64,000 bases of DNA from Escarpia spicata (GCA_963995525.1 OZ023205.1:56137174-56201173), one strand, 5' to 3'; shown: positions 13,562-29,029, numbered from the stretch's first letter. Notes: generated from the letters alone by a model not told the origin. A program made the numbers and translations.

Positions 13562-14637
13562 TCAATGTCTTTCTTGTCCGTGATGACAAATATGTGTAAT
13601 TTTGTTGTCTTGACTCAAGGTGCTACGTCAAGTTGACTCACTGTCCTTTTCTGTAAACAAACGTTACTGTTTCTAGTATTGTAGACGTGACACAACGTGT
13701 TAGTTGTTGTCGGTGTGAGTGAGTCGTCGCAATGTCATCACTTCATTGTAGACACTTCTGACATAACTGTCACATATGATGCCCATTATCTGAAACAACA
13801 CGAAAGTTATTAAGGACACTGAAAGTAGAGGTATTGCAGGCCTCGACATAAGCAGAGGCCTTTCAACCCAATACAAATGTCAGGCCTATGACCATGTCAT
13901 TGGCCCCAAAGTGCAACAAAACGTGGGAAATAGTGCGGGGCGATTATATGGTATTCGTTTTGTTCTGGACGAGACATTTATGTATTTCAAACCTTCATAT
14001 CTCTATTAGTATTTGTGTTAGAAACATTCGTTTACACAAGCATATAGGCACGCCATTGGTAATACACTATGCACAAAAACTGATAGAGGTATTATTTGCT
14101 ATGGCAAATACAAAGGTTTTTACCATCGTTGCGGCGGGATGGAAAAGTGCAGTCACATCTAAATGATCCACCGAGCTGATAACGTACCTTAACATTATCT
14201 TCTGTTAATAAAGGTGTTACCTATCAACATATATCAGTAGATAACGTAATTCTATTCTGAAGTCTATATGATAAGTGTTTTAGAAACAACCCACTGTTAG
14301 TTAGGTTACTGGACCTTTACTTACAAAAACCGTTGTGGACAGGACATTCCTTGACGGGCACACACATTTTAATATACTCGGTAGTTGGAGCGTTGTCCAC
14401 AGAAATGACAAGTGAAGTGTTTTTTGTTTATCTATCTGCTGAAGTAAGATGCATTTTGGCAGTACAGTGTACATACTTGTGCAGTATACTGATTTTCAGA
14501 CCAATATATCCATCATTATAAGGCCCAACCATGAGTCCATGACTCGAGAATCTTATAACATTGACTCAGTAGTCGTTTCATTTCCCTTTGAAGTGTACTC
14601 TCCACTCAGCAGTTCCTATAATCTACTCCTGGATTCT
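13562..14637. other. 5' flank of zinc-finger copy 1
   Basis: On the minus strand an acceptor-like gtttacag lies just upstream of the zinc-finger reading frame near 13650, and a second acceptor-like site upstream near 13795, so the gene probably had at least one upstream exon. Otherwise only short ORFs. Confidence 0.4.
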
Positions 14638-17052
14638 TAATAATAAAGTGATGTCGCTGGACCATTTTTATACTGAGAAATACTAGATTAGACCCACCCG
14701 TTGTTACTACATTTTTGTTTTCACCAATGGTGACAGTGCACCCAGCTGATAATAATGTCCTGCTAAGTCGAACGTGACTCTATTGCATTGCCTGTGAGGA
14801 ATGGATGACCACTAAGTCTACTCACTGTAAAGTAGTTTCGCTTATCTGATTCTCGCTCGCCTTCGTGAACTCCCCAATGAGAGAATCTAGTTAAAAAGTC
14901 GTATTTTTAATGTTTAGGCCTACTTGGACATTTTGAAACACAATTTGCCGTCTGATGACATAATTGTTTGGGATTAATTCATAGAGTAATCTTTAGAAAT
15001 GTTTATATACTATGTATGGTTTCGATAATAAAATAAAATTACAGAATAGCATGATAACAAATAAAAAAAGTATCTAAAGGAAAAAAATTCATACATATTC
15101 ATATTCGCTGTGCGAAGCACCACGTAGTGACTAAGCGGTTGATGTGGTAGAAAAAAATAACAATGCATACTTTTAATTTTTGTATTGTTGTAAATAAAGT
15201 ATTTAATAGCTTAGAAAGAATAGGTATAACTGACAACAATTTACTCTTATTTATTGTATAGTTACTCAGAGAGCCAATTATTGTATCTACCTGGATTCGG
15301 GGTAAGGCCACCTACCAGCAAATATTTTAAAGTGCGCAAATACCGTGATCCCACCTCACGGCGCCTTCCACACAAAGTATAAAATATATCATATATATAT
15401 ATTTGTTATTTCAAATACACCACCATTTAATAAATGATGGCAAATAGTTTAAGGAAGCGAATGACCGTAGAAAGAGCCGAGAGGGCAGGGGATATGATTA
15501 ATGTCTAACAGTTAGTTTGTGTTAACGCCTTTAGATGTATAGGGCCAAACAAAGGTATTTTGTTTCCATCTAAATGGCAGCATTCAGTGCACCCACAGCG
15601 AGTCAGATTAGGTTACGATCTCAACCTACTATGGGAATGGGGAACAAAGAAGTAGACACTAAAATATGCACACTGATAAACATGAGACTTCAGTGCAGTT
15701 ACGCCAGTTGCGTCTTCACAGCTCTGGGTATGCTGGCACAGGAAGCCCCACCCGTACTATGGTAGTATTGTGGAACTGCGTTTAAAGCAGTCTAGAATGT
15801 TTTCGACCTATGTTGAAAACACAATTGTGGCATCGTCCCAAACACTCCAGTTACGTGCATGACCCTTAGCTAATCAGCTCAAAATATCATGTTAAGACAA
15901 AGTGTGAATAGCATAGGTGCCAGGCATCAACACAAATAAAGTGAAACTTGTTCAACGACTAAGCATGGTTTATTTGACATATTAAAATATCACAGTGTCC
16001 ACTGGCACATTGCAATCCCAATAACCTGCCTTTAAATGCTTCCTTCTTAGATACATTCGACCACAATGTGAATACGTACGAATCAAGTTAACACAGCCAG
16101 AGAGCATAGTTTCTAAGACTAAATTGAAAACCATGTCGAATACAAAATCTATAGATAAACCAATACATGCGTGTTTTCAACATTTGTTAAACACACATGT
16201 AACTGTTCCAGAGTTGAAACAAATATAAATATTTTCAACTTAGATCTAAACACTAAATGCTTGTTTAGCTCTATATGTAAAACACTCTAACATCTTTTCA
16301 CATTAGTTTCAAGAATTCTCCAGAAGCCAATTCTCTCCAATATCACACAGTTATGCGTATTTTATATTTTGACATTGCTTCAACATACACAACATATAAA
16401 GAGTCCAGCTCATTTGTAACGAATAAATAATAAAACAATAATAATAAAATAATGTTACAATAATGTATATTTATACATGCACACCGTTCCAACATTAACA
16501 GTGCCCGATTTCAAGATATTACCGAGCTCAAACTCAAAACGTGGGAACTTTAGTGTAGCGAACGTTCTATACCGGACAAATGTTATTCAGCAACATATCC
16601 TAAGCTAACAACTCTATTATTTCCATTACGTATTCCGGCATCCCATTCCAGAAACGCCATCAAGCATTCGTAAGGCAACTAATAGATTTCAGGAGCGACA
16701 AATTGATCACAGTCGGCTATTTATTTACTTAGCTGACTCAGCCACAATCCGATCACGCATATCTCTCAAAACTACTCAGAGACTGCAAGAGTGAGGTTTT
16801 ATGGCGTCAACATTAACATCGCAGGACCTTAGCTTAATGCAGTGATCCTGATCACCTCATATATGTATGGTCGTTGGCTAGCACAAATATATCACGCAGC
16901 AAGATGTTCGTAAGAATAACGTATCAGAACGAATACATCAGATTTATTCTGCAGCTGGTTTGCTTCTAGTTTAGAAATATTGACTCAGAATTGTCTTCAT
17001 TTTCCCCGTTCTGGTAATTAATACAGCATCCGTGGCTACGACCTTAGCATCA

Positions 17053-18690
17053 CTACAAAGTTACATAGGTCAGCACTGTTGCCATAGTGACGAGCATAGC
17101 GGACATGGTGAGACCGCTGGAGCCGTTGCTGTTTTCCTCCTCAACTTCTTCAGAAACAGTCGGGTCGTATAGGAGGGACTCGTTGAATCGCTTGAAGCGC
17201 ACGATGATGAGCGACGGGTCGTTTACGTCCGTCTTGGGGAAGCCATCTTCGATATCCGTCCACGTGCCGTTATCCCTTTGGCACTGTGAAACAGAGCACA
17301 CTTTACTTGTTCAGGTTTATTGACATATTTCACCGCATCACGCATTCACAGTCAATCGCGCAACCGAACGAAAAAAAATTCTTTTCTCACCTCGATAAGT
17401 TTATTAAGCATGACACATGGTTATTGTTTAACCGCCGTATCGCAATTTGAGCGATTGTTAGATATTTTCTTTACAACTTAGATTTCGAAATTGCATCAAC
17501 AGTGGCTGAGAGCGCTTTCCACTTGTTTTGCGATCCTTAATGTGTTTTTTAGTGTTGGCGCAATGTCGATATGAAAAATTATTACTCTATGCAACGTGAT
17601 TGATATTTGTGAAAGTAGAGTAGAAAACGTTGCGGTGTTCCTCATAGGTAGCAAAATAGCCACATTCTTGATTATAAGAAGCCTGGCTTAGTCAACATGT
17701 GGGTTTATCCGGCAAACAAATTCGTTTGGAGTAGATGATACACGATCGTAAAGATGCCAGTTGAATTCGAAGGATACAGCACAAAAGACATCAAGTGAAC
17801 ATGCATATATGAGAGGATTATTTTTAATTGGGATTAAAGAATTTAACTGAATGTGCAACTAGTTGTATAACTAACACGTATGATCCTACCTTTCCTGAGA
17901 AGCTCATGGTCGTGTTGTCTCCGAGGTCGAAGGAGGCGGGAGCCGAGGCTGAGCGTGCACGCCTCATCTTCGGCCGCTGCGTGCTGTTCACCTCGACATA
18001 GACGTCCAGGAAGGCTGCGGCGCCGTCTTCCCCCTCCACGCCGCACCACTCCCACTCCTCCAGCGCGATGTTGAACTTCATATCTCCCTTCTTCAGCTTC
18101 TGCTTTTCCCCGTTGATGTCGATCTCTCCGTCGGCTTCCGGGAGCGCCAGGTCGATGGCCAGCTTGCCGACGTTAGCACCCAGGTTAGCGTGGAACCTCG
18201 TCGTCGCCGCTTTCAGTGAACTGTGCCCCAACTTTACGCCTTCCTTCATCTTCTCCAGCACGAAATTTTCGTTGTCGAAGTTGGAGAAACGCTTCCCCTT
18301 TCCCGTTCCCTTCTCTCCCTTCCAAGCACGAGCACGGTCGGCCATACTTCCGTCAGTAGGATCGTGTGTTGAATTGCCGTCGCTTCCAGGCATGCCTCCT
18401 CCTGGCATCTTCATAGCCCTCCTTCGTCTGCGCTTGGTCGGAACAGTGCAATTGGTTACCTCTTTGAAATCTTTATCGAGCTGCACCATCTGCGCCATCC
18501 TGATGTGCACCGGGTTCTTGTCGCTGAGTGTGCCGTCCTTGTTGAGTTTCTGACGCCGAAACTCCATCGTGCCGGCCCGGGCGGCGATCTTCACCTCCGA
18601 ATGGCCCATCTTCATGCTTTCATCGGCAGCGACCAGTGCTGCGACTACTGCCAACACGATTAGGCAGGACAGACCTCGTAGACTCGACAT
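17053..18690 (-). CDS. Secreted, probably GPI-anchored glycoprotein, copy 2 (two exons)
   Basis: Exon 1 is 18690-17890 (267 codons) and exon 2 is 17283-17053 (76 codons plus stop), with the same phase 0 GT-AG intron as copy 1. The signal peptide, RRRRR cluster, N-glycosylation sequons and GPI-type tail are all kept. Differences from copy 1 include K for E before the Arg cluster, M for T after it, S for G in DPTDG, MKE for KRE, S for P in GHSPL, and a tail ending TYVTL with EEEN instead of EEDN. The TATA box is near 18813-18821 and the AATAAA equivalent at 16943-16948. There is no stop or frameshift. The near-equal divergence of the three copies and their intact frames argue for maintained function; the function itself is unknown. 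Confidence 0.82.
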
Positions 18691-18811
18691 TGCGTTGTTC
18701 AGACTGCTGTGTCTATCAGATTAATATTCTTGTGTTGAAAGGTTGGCTTTGTTCTCGTTCCTCTCTCGTTAGTCGTTGCCAAGCGTTTGATGATTTTCGT
18801 AGTCGAGCGCG

Positions 18812-18823
18812 TGCTTATATACG
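18812..18823 (-). promoter_or_regulatory. TATA box of glycoprotein gene copy 2
   Basis: Same gtatataagcac element, about 125 bp upstream of the ATG at 18690, in a conserved flank. Confidence 0.65.
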
Positions 18824-20639
18824 CACCGTGTGCACCCAACCGTGTCCGCACATTATAAAGATTGTACTATTTATAATCGACGATACTGCGTCATACTCCG
18901 TGCGGTGTGTCGTGACACGGCTGTATTTCGTACAAGCCTATCATTGTTGTTGTCTCAACAACGTTGGAATCAACATCAACACAACGTTCGGGATCAACAC
19001 GCTTAAAGTGCATTCCTGAACGACGTCGTGATTCTGTATAATAATGTTATTGTCTAAGGCGTGACAAACATAAGTGAATCGTGACCGAAAAGCGGGTTTA
19101 ATCACAAAGCTTGGTCGCCGCTATAGACGTGTGTGCCCGCATCCGTCTAGACACGTTTAATGTTGGATTGTTATTGTTTTCTCTGGTGAATTTATGGAAA
19201 TGTTTTTAGCGGTGCGGGTGCTATGCTATTTGGATTGTGGAGGTGGTGTTAGAGGTGGAAGTGGAGGCGATAGACCTTGTGGTTGTGATCAGTTTTTATT
19301 GAGTTCATTATTTGCTGTGAAGCAATACATTCCAATGTCAAGGTGTGTCTTTTCGATGTCGTGTGTTCCTATACCGAGTAACCAAAACAAACTCTAGATC
19401 CAGTTAACGAATACGTCAACAAAGTTACGTGGGCTCCCAGATAATCATGCTGGCTATGGAGTAGGCCTACACATGAAAACGTGTCGTTAAATTCGGATTC
19501 TGCAACACAGGTAACAATTGAGTTAAATAGTGGATGTGATTACTCAAATTCGACTAAACGACTTACAATGTTTCACATTATCAGAAAAGATATTCCTGTG
19601 AATATTCCAAATGTGTACTTTGCTGAATATTTTGAAATATCATGCAAAATCCTCATTTGCCTGATGGACGCGGCCAAGTTTGTGGCGTGTTTCGAAGACT
19701 TAGTAAAGCCAATGTGAATCGAGTGTGTTTACTATTAAGCCAGTCTGCAAGCAATGTTATCGTACCTGCCCAAATTATACTGATTAACTACGTAGAGTCA
19801 CGACTCGGTTGCCAAGTAAAACTACTAATAACAATTCAACCAAGACGGCCTTCTGTAATTCACCACACCCTTTGGTAGATAATACAAAGTTCTTAGATCG
19901 GTGAAGTATTAATGCCTCCAGCAGCGACAACGACATTGTTGTCGATGCGTGGGACAGGCGATGTATTCAATTTACGCGTCTTCTTATCTAGTGTTTGCGT
20001 AACCTATAATTTAATGTTCTGGTTGTCTCAGACTTGAACAATAAGCCCAGGTGTAGCTTATTCACCTACAGTCACGACACAGTGCCGGGCAAAACTATTT
20101 ACCTCGATCTAATTTTGGCGATTGACTAGAATTCACGGAGATTCATTAACGGACAATTAAAAGTTCGCGACGACGTGCTGCTTCGGCGATCTTAGCGATT
20201 CATAAAGGCTTGCTGTGTACGTGCGGCGCATGTGAATGTGTCCCGCTGTACACTGGTCCATCTTTGTGTTTCGTATGTGTGCAATATATTGTCACCTCTG
20301 CCAATAACGTAGATCTTATCAATCAATATGTATTTAGGTCATACCCAAACTTTAAATAACTAATTCGCAAAGGGTGAGTAACCTCCCTGGACTTCAGCGG
20401 ATCCACATCGAATATTGTGTAATATAATTTGTCAGTTCATCTACAATAATTCAAATGAAACATTCCCGCACACCGTTGTCACTTTTAAAAACTATGTATT
20501 ATGTTTTTGTTATAAAGAAACACTTTTGTGACCAGACTTCAAACAAAATATACCACGGACTGTCCGAAACCACCGCATATTTTCTGATGGCTTGATGGAG
20601 GTAATGCTATACAACACGTCACGTGATGGATAGGTCAAT

Positions 20640-21045
20640 TCTTACTTTTACACGATCCTCCCGCTAATTTAATTTGAACCTGCCGCCATACGTGACGTAG
20701 GTATTCACGCCGCACCGAAAGTGACGCGTAATCAATGCACGTAAATCGACCTCTGACATCTGTTATCGACGGTTTGGGGAAAGTAAGATGGCGGACAATG
20801 GCTTCACATAATCGCGTTCACTTCCTATCCATGTATCAGTGGCTATAATTATAATCCAAGTCGGCGTGACGTCATAATCACGTAAACTTGAAAACGTTCG
20901 ACTACGTCGAGGTTAATCGGTGTCTGTCTGACGTATTCGAAAGTGTTCAAGTTTACGCGATTGTGACGTCACGCCAACTTCAAGCGCCGTCGGTGTCGGT
21001 CGGCGTAGCATATAGAGACATTGCATTCGGGGTGAGTTTGGTCTG
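20640..21045 (+). promoter_or_regulatory. Promoter-like CRE/YY1 block, copy 2
   Basis: Counterpart of 9990-10392. One TGACGTCA is at 20867-20874 and a second lies ~97 bp downstream. AAGATGGCGG and the CGGGGTGAGT donor context are retained. The GT-rich microsatellite follows at 21102-21176. Confidence 0.4.
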
Positions 21046-21101
21046 CTCTGGCGAAAAGTGCCAGTGTATCCCAGCCATGAGAGACATGTGTGCATTTGTA
21101 T

Positions 21102-21176
21102 TGTCGCGTGTGTGTGCGTGTGTGCGTGTATGCGTGTGTCCGTGTGTGCGTGTGTGCGTGCGTGCGTGCGCATGCG
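21102..21176. repeat. GT/GC-rich microsatellite, copy 2
   Basis: Imperfect gtgtgcgt repeats, about 12 bases longer than copy 1, so the overlapping ORF stays in frame between copies 1 and 2 but not in copy 3. Confidence 0.85.
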
Positions 21177-22826
21177 TGCTTAACTACAGGGGTAATGGTC
21201 AACAATTTGTGTATGAACAGTCGTCCCGAAGTAATTTCAGCGTGGCTGAATACTTGCAGGAGAATTCGATATGGTTTCGATTGAACATGTATGCATACGA
21301 GTTAAGCGAATTAGCGCAACGATTGTGCACTTTGGTCTACAGTTGTGACACTTTCCGTACACATACAACTTGGGTTCCTGCAAATGTTGTTATGCAATGC
21401 CAACTGAACAGCGCCCCTACTGGACTGCAGCATCACATCATGATCGAACTTTGCCTGTTTTACAGGTTTCGGCCATAGCACCGCAAAGGTTTGATCAACT
21501 AGGACGACAAATGTTCAATTTGTTATATTATTTGTATACACGGCAAGGAGTGAAGTGTACAGCGCTGTGGGAAATACGAAGGACACGATACCGAGCCACT
21601 TAAAGGGAAACAAAGGCAATTGCGTAACTGGACAAATCAATAGTGTAATTAACATTACAATACGTAACCTTTTGTTTGCTGATCCAACGATAACTCGTAG
21701 TTTTTGCACATATAAAATAGCAGGCAAAAGAGAGTTCTGCAGACATTATTCCAATTTTGTTGTAACCATAAATGCATATAAAATAATAAGAAATCGCACA
21801 AACATGGTTGTTATTTGTCGTGGAATTCTATGTACTGTCATATAAAGAGCGTTTCCAAGCCGTTGTTGGCTCAGTATTATTATCTGGCAGGTGAATCAAG
21901 GTCAAAACACGACAGAAATGCGTCGACGTATTTTATATGTTTAAACATATTTATACTATAAAAGGTTCGTCGTAGCTAAACTAGGCAAGTCGTGAATTGG
22001 TCATCTTGCAACAACGGGTTCTCAGAGCGAGTTCGCTGTTCAATAATTTGAGTGGAAATTTTCTAGAGGATAATGCACAATAATCGGTAGTAATAATGGG
22101 GAACTTAATCCGCACCTCGTTTTGGCCGGCTATCGTTTACGACCTCATGAAAACCAGGAATTGCGAACATGTTGTTGTTATGGTACAAGTGTTGCATGTC
22201 TACACATACTAAATAGTGATCGCATACATTAAAACAATAAGTTGGCGTTATATAACGGGAATAATTCACGGTGTCTCGGATACTTGTGTGGAAGACGCCC
22301 AACACGTTATCTGTAACCAAACATGAAAAATATTTCGAAAAAAATTACAAAATACGACGTGCCAGCGGTTATTGAAATTTGAGTACAAACACGCGCACGC
22401 ATAAATGACATATACTCGTTATTAGCTTGGAAATAAGCATGCCCTATCTACTTGCATCACTTAATTGACAAACTTGAGTCCAGTCTGTTTATCAATCATT
22501 TATTAATTTCCCTTGATTCTGACTTCACTGTACAGTTTCACTGTATGGTGAACCCAAAAGTAGCTTACTATTGTGTTATTCCTAAGCATGCATTCACAAA
22601 TGATACAACTACACACACAAATTATTAACAATTCCCCCCAAAAAAACATTGAAACACACACCATAAAATGCACTCAATTTGAAACTGTGATCATTCAATA
22701 CGCAACGCAATGGTCTGTATTAAGTTTTGTATTCCCCCTCCCCCCCATTGCATCACGTGTGGACGGTATTTCATCAGTTTCGATATTCATGTGTACCTCT
22801 ATGTATCAAATATGTCAGGTTTCTCT

Positions 22827-24382
<1,556 letters not shown>

Positions 24383-24466
24383 TGCAACTGGTGCTCCTCC
24401 AGTGACACGATCAATGTTTTCTTGTCCGTGGTGGCAAATATGTGTACAATCTTTGTCTTGACTCAA

Positions 24467-25994
24467 GGTCCTACATCAAGTTGATTCATTGTCCTTTTCT
24501 GTAAACAGATGTTACTGTTTCTAGTATTGTAGAAGTGACACAACTTGTTAGTTGTTGTCGGTGTGAGTGAGTCATCGCAGTGTCATCACTTCATTGTAAA
24601 CACTTCTGACACAAATGTCTCAGATGATGCTCATTATCTGAAACAACACGAAAATCATTAAGGACACTGTAAGTAGAGGTATTGCAGGCCTCGACATAAG
24701 CAGAGGCCTTTCAGCCCAATACAAATGTCATTGGCCCCAAAGTGCAACAAAACGTGGAAAATAGTGCGGGCCGATTCTATGGTATTCGTTTCGTTGTGGA
24801 CGGAACATTTATATATTTAAAACCTTCATATCTCTATTATTAGTATTTGTGACAGAAACATTCGTTTACACAAGCATATAGGCACGCCATTGGTAATACA
24901 CTATGCACGAAAACTGACAGGTATTATTTGCTATGGCTAATATAGAGGTTTTTACCAGCGTTGCGGCGGGATGGAAAAGTGCAGTCACATTTAAATGATC
25001 CATCGTGCTGATAACGTACCTTAACATTATCTTCTGTTAATAAGGGTGTTACCTATCAACATATATCAGTAGATAACGTAATTCTATTCTGAAGTCTATA
25101 TGATAAGTGTTTTAGAAACAACCCACCGTTAGTTAGGTTACTGGACCTTTACTTACAAAAACCGTTGTGGACAGGACATTCCTTGACGGGCACAAATATT
25201 TTAATATACTCGGTAGTTGGAGCGTTGTCCACAGAAATGACAAGTGAAGTGCTTTTTGTTTATCTATCTGCTGAAGTAAGATGCATTTTGGCAGTACAGT
25301 GTACATACTTGTGCAGTATACTGATTCTCAGACCCATATATCCATCACTATAAGGCCCAACCATGAGTTCATGACTCGAGAAACTTATAACATTGACTCG
25401 ATAGTCGTTTCATTTCCCTTTGAAGTGTCCTCTCTACTCTGTTGTTCCTGTAATCTACTCCTGGGTTCTTACATGGCTGCATTTGAGCTCTGATCAAAGT
25501 AAATTAGACAGAGGATCTCCCACTAGGTAGAGCAACTCAATGAAATGGGATGTGTTTTTTTAAAGTCTCCTACTTACATCTTAACCTTAAAAACCATTGT
25601 AAATGGTAGTATTATTTGGTAGATAAAAAACAGCTAGTTATCTAAAGCATGATTATTAGTGATATGTATCCAGTTGCGCAACAAAATAATCCAGAAAAAA
25701 CTGTGGTTTTAAAATGTCCTGTCTGCAACAAAACAGTACAGACTGGACAATAGTAAACTTTCAATATGTTAACATTATTAAAGTTTTACACTTTTTTCCA
25801 AAATTAGAAGAAGCAACACATTAAAGAAGAAAATACAAAAAAATAAATTTGGTAACTTCAGGATAAAATTTATTATAACTATTTTGGTGCCGAAATATTG
25901 CAGACGGAACAAACCATTAATGAAGCGTATACAAATACCCAGGTATATCACCTAAAGCTACATCAGAACTGTTATAAACTGATGGTATTCTTGT
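24467..25994. other. 5' flank of zinc-finger copy 2 and shared right flank
   Basis: No supported gene. The segment matches 62473-64000 without net indel and, as read by eye, essentially base for base, far closer than copy 1 is to either. Confidence 0.6.
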
Positions 25995-26113
25995 CTCTTC
26001 CTTCTATAAATGATATGGGCAAAAGACGATTATCACTCAGTAACAGTTGTTTCTTTATTTTACATAAATAAAATTATGCCAATTTTTTCAAATATTTTTC
26101 ATGAAAATATAAA

Positions 26114-26179
26114 GGGAGGGAGGGAGGGAGGGAGGGAGGGAGGGAGGGAGGGAGGGAGGGAGGGAGGGAGGGAGGGAGG

Positions 26180-26266
<87 letters not shown>
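26114..26266. repeat. Compound GGGA/GA microsatellite
   Basis: About 72 bases of gggaggga repeat pass directly into about 80 bases of pure gagaga. One strand is entirely purine for ~150 bases. The overlapping ORF (26010-26300) is an artefact of it. Confidence 0.97.
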
Positions 26267-26268
<2 letters not shown>

Positions 26269-26579
26269 CCCAGTTTAACAGCCGTAATTTTATATATTAA
26301 TGCAACCTATGTTTGTTTATGAAACAGTGGTTTTCACTGTACGACACTGATCCCGGTTTAGGCTAACAATAAAACTCAAAGTTAAATAAGTGTCAATTTA
26401 TACAAGTTGATGCTATGCACTGGAAACTTTGGTTATATTGACACAAGTGATAAACAGAAAAGTTAAATGCTAATTTATTTTTTGACTAAGAATCCCGATA
26501 ACGACTCTGATTGGTTACTCGCCCAAAACAACGAACTGCTGGCAGTAAGCAAAATGCATTCTCGAGTAGCACTAGCATC

Positions 26580-26745
26580 AATTAACCAGGCGCCATGAGA
26601 TGGGACCACCGTAGGAGCGTTACTAGATCTCTACATGCATGCATTCTTAATGAGTGTTAAGAATGCATGCATCTAGTAGCATCAGTCAGACTCTGTTTTT
26701 TGGTGAAGTCATGCAGCCGGGCGAAAGTCGGTTCAGTGAGTCTAC
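26580..26745. repeat. Dispersed repeat with internal 16-bp hairpin
   Basis: Contains a perfect 16-bp inverted repeat (26635-26650 and 26657-26672, 6-base loop). The segment from gatgggaccaccgtaggag to gtcggttcagtgagtct is similar to 49845-49955, and its right end to 29940-29976 and 32520-32565. This indicates a dispersed transposon family. Confidence 0.65.
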
Positions 26746-26749
26746 AATT

Positions 26750-28090
26750 GTTTCTGTATTTTCGGTAAATAGGTGCAAATTAAGTAAATATTTGTTAACT
26801 TATTTTCCTTGAAAATTGAAAGTCATAAACTGTAATTATCTGACAACATATTACATGTCTTAAGACTTAACTAACCAAAATACTGGAAACAAAAATTTAT
26901 TCATTCTTCACGGCACAAATACCACGGAATTGCCCATTACCAATTCAAGTCGACGACATACCTTAGCTAGATTTGTAGTGAGAAGCAATCTTTTTATAAC
27001 AATAATAATAACTTGTATTGCACCTAAATCCTAGGATACCAAGCTCAGATGTGCATCAAGACAACTGGATTGGTCAATCTAAAAATCCATTAGCAATATT
27101 TTAGTTGTCAACACTCAACAGATGGGTCAAGGCACTAGGGAGCTATGGTGGATAAGCAAGGTTGTAAAGAAATTTTTTTTAATGACGACAGAATTTTGTA
27201 ATATTTTCAACTAATCTAACACTAAGAGGAAGCATATTTCAAAGAGTTGGTGCAGCAACAGAAAAAGCCTTAGTTCCAATGTTTGTGTTGACTTTATGTT
27301 TGTGTACGAACAAAAAGTAGGTCAGAACTAGATAATACAAGCTGGATAGGTTTTCTTATAGGAGTAAGCAGTGAATGCAATAAGATGGTTGCTTACTTAC
27401 TGGACAGTGCCTGGTATGTAATGGTACAGATCTTAAATATTATACGATATCGTACAGGAAGCCAGTGAAGACTTCAATTTTCAAAAGTGGTACAGAATGA
27501 AAAAAACGAGGAGATCTTGTAACTACCCTTGCCAGACAATTTTGGACTCGCTGAATTTTGTGTAATATCCTTGGTTGCAATATTATAAAGGAGGAAATTG
27601 CAATAGTCAAATCTGCTGCTAACAAGCACTGTTGCAATAGTTTTAGCAACAGAAAATGACTTATGCTGGCGAATACGACGAAGATCACGAATATGATCAA
27701 AACAGCAGTGACACAAAGACCACTGCTAGATTCTGCACCGAAATTGCTGGCGTGCTATGCTGATTCAAAACACGCGTAGGGAAAACCCATCAAATTTACT
27801 ATGCTGCATCGGAGTACCAATAATGATCAATTAAGTTTTATTTGCATTTAATTTAAATTTCCTGTCAGTCATCCAGGGGAAGATATCATGGAGGCAATTA
27901 CTAAGTTGGTTAAGGGAATAATTTGTATCTGGTGTAGCCAATGAAATGTAGGTCTGAGTATCATCATGAGGTTTGTTGATTTTATCTCTTGTAAAATAAA
28001 CAAAATGTAACTCATATGTTAAATATATATTACTAACATAACGCAGATATACCTGAGACAGTGAGTTATTTGCAATTTAAAATATAACCA
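26750..28090. repeat. Dispersed repeat copy A, interrupted by a LINE
   Basis: Both sides match 51225-51605: the left part 26775-26995 and the right part ~27990-28085. In the 51 kb copy these two parts are adjacent, which defines the insertion of the L2-like fragment between them. Confidence 0.7.
27003..27985 (-). pseudogene. L2/CR1-type LINE 3' end (reverse transcriptase remnant)
   Basis: On the minus strand, broken frames show the end of a non-LTR reverse transcriptase: DDTQTYISL near 27960, then SRFDYCNFLLYN and IQRVQNCLARVVTRSPRF around 27480-27650, then an AFSVAAPTLW-like C-terminus near 27250. Several stops and frameshifts lie between them. The 3' end finishes in a short ATT/TTA repeat near 27003-27015. 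The element is 5'-truncated and dead. Confidence 0.8.
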
Positions 28091-29029
28091 TATAACTTAC
28101 AAGGGTTTGACTAAAAGGGCATGACCACCTCGACCACGAAGTTAACGAACAATCACGCACGACCATGTAATATAATATGTTGGTAGATAATTTGGCTGTT
28201 GATGGTACATATATGGTTTGTGTGCATTATTTAACATTTTGAGTCTGTATTTCACCAAGGAGTTACACAATATAGGCATTTTATCCGATCTTCGGGACGA
28301 CTATTTACTCTTGGCACAGCAGCGCCACCTGGCGAATGGAACTGGCGAGTTACCACAAACGATGGTAAAAGTTGCGAATTTAGTTACTCACAATGGGAAG
28401 AACATATCTGAAATTTGGCGAACTGCACACACATACCTCCTATGTGCCACCAACAGCCCACTTGGTTACCAACACTACATACATTTTGATCGCGCGTGGT
28501 CGTTCGCCTTAGCCTAGGGGTTCAAAGTAAGGCTTAGCCTTGGCTTAGGCTTAGCTTAGGGAAGTCAGGCGTTTAGTCATACCGTTTAATATAATAAGGC
28601 TTCAGCCTCAGCGTGATATCGCACGTTCTTACCGTTTTAATATTTTGTTTGGGAAAGATTGTTCTCTGATCCCTGCTACTGGCTGGGTACGTTTCGAATA
28701 CGCATGGACCTATGCGGCTTGTTCACGAGTTGGGAGAAATGTCCGAATAATAATCATTTATAATGTCGCCTCTGTCATTCATATTATCGCCCACACATCG
28801 TTACGAAACCACGAATCTCGACTAAACAACAATTATTTCCAGTGTCACTAGTTGAAGTTCACCTGTAACATCGTATAGAATCTATAGATTCTAGCTCGTC
28901 GTGTACTCAGTACATCAAAACACATTTACACATGGCATATTATTATTAAAGTATCACTGCAAGAGTTTAACAAGTTCACTTAGGAAGAATTGGTACGTGC
29001 TGCCCTCTAGTTTCGGTACTTTTGTAGTT
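28091..29029. other. Non-coding stretch
   Basis: No recognisable gene. It includes a run of related cttagcctagg/ggcttagc words at 28508-28560 and a perfect palindrome AGAATCTATAGATTCT near 28876-28891. Confidence 0.5.

Noticed and set aside
26010..26300. ORF rich in Gly, Arg and Glu
   Set aside because: Produced by the GGGA/GA microsatellite.
28508..28560. Regulatory array of ggcttagcc words
   Set aside because: Too short and irregular to separate from simple local duplication.
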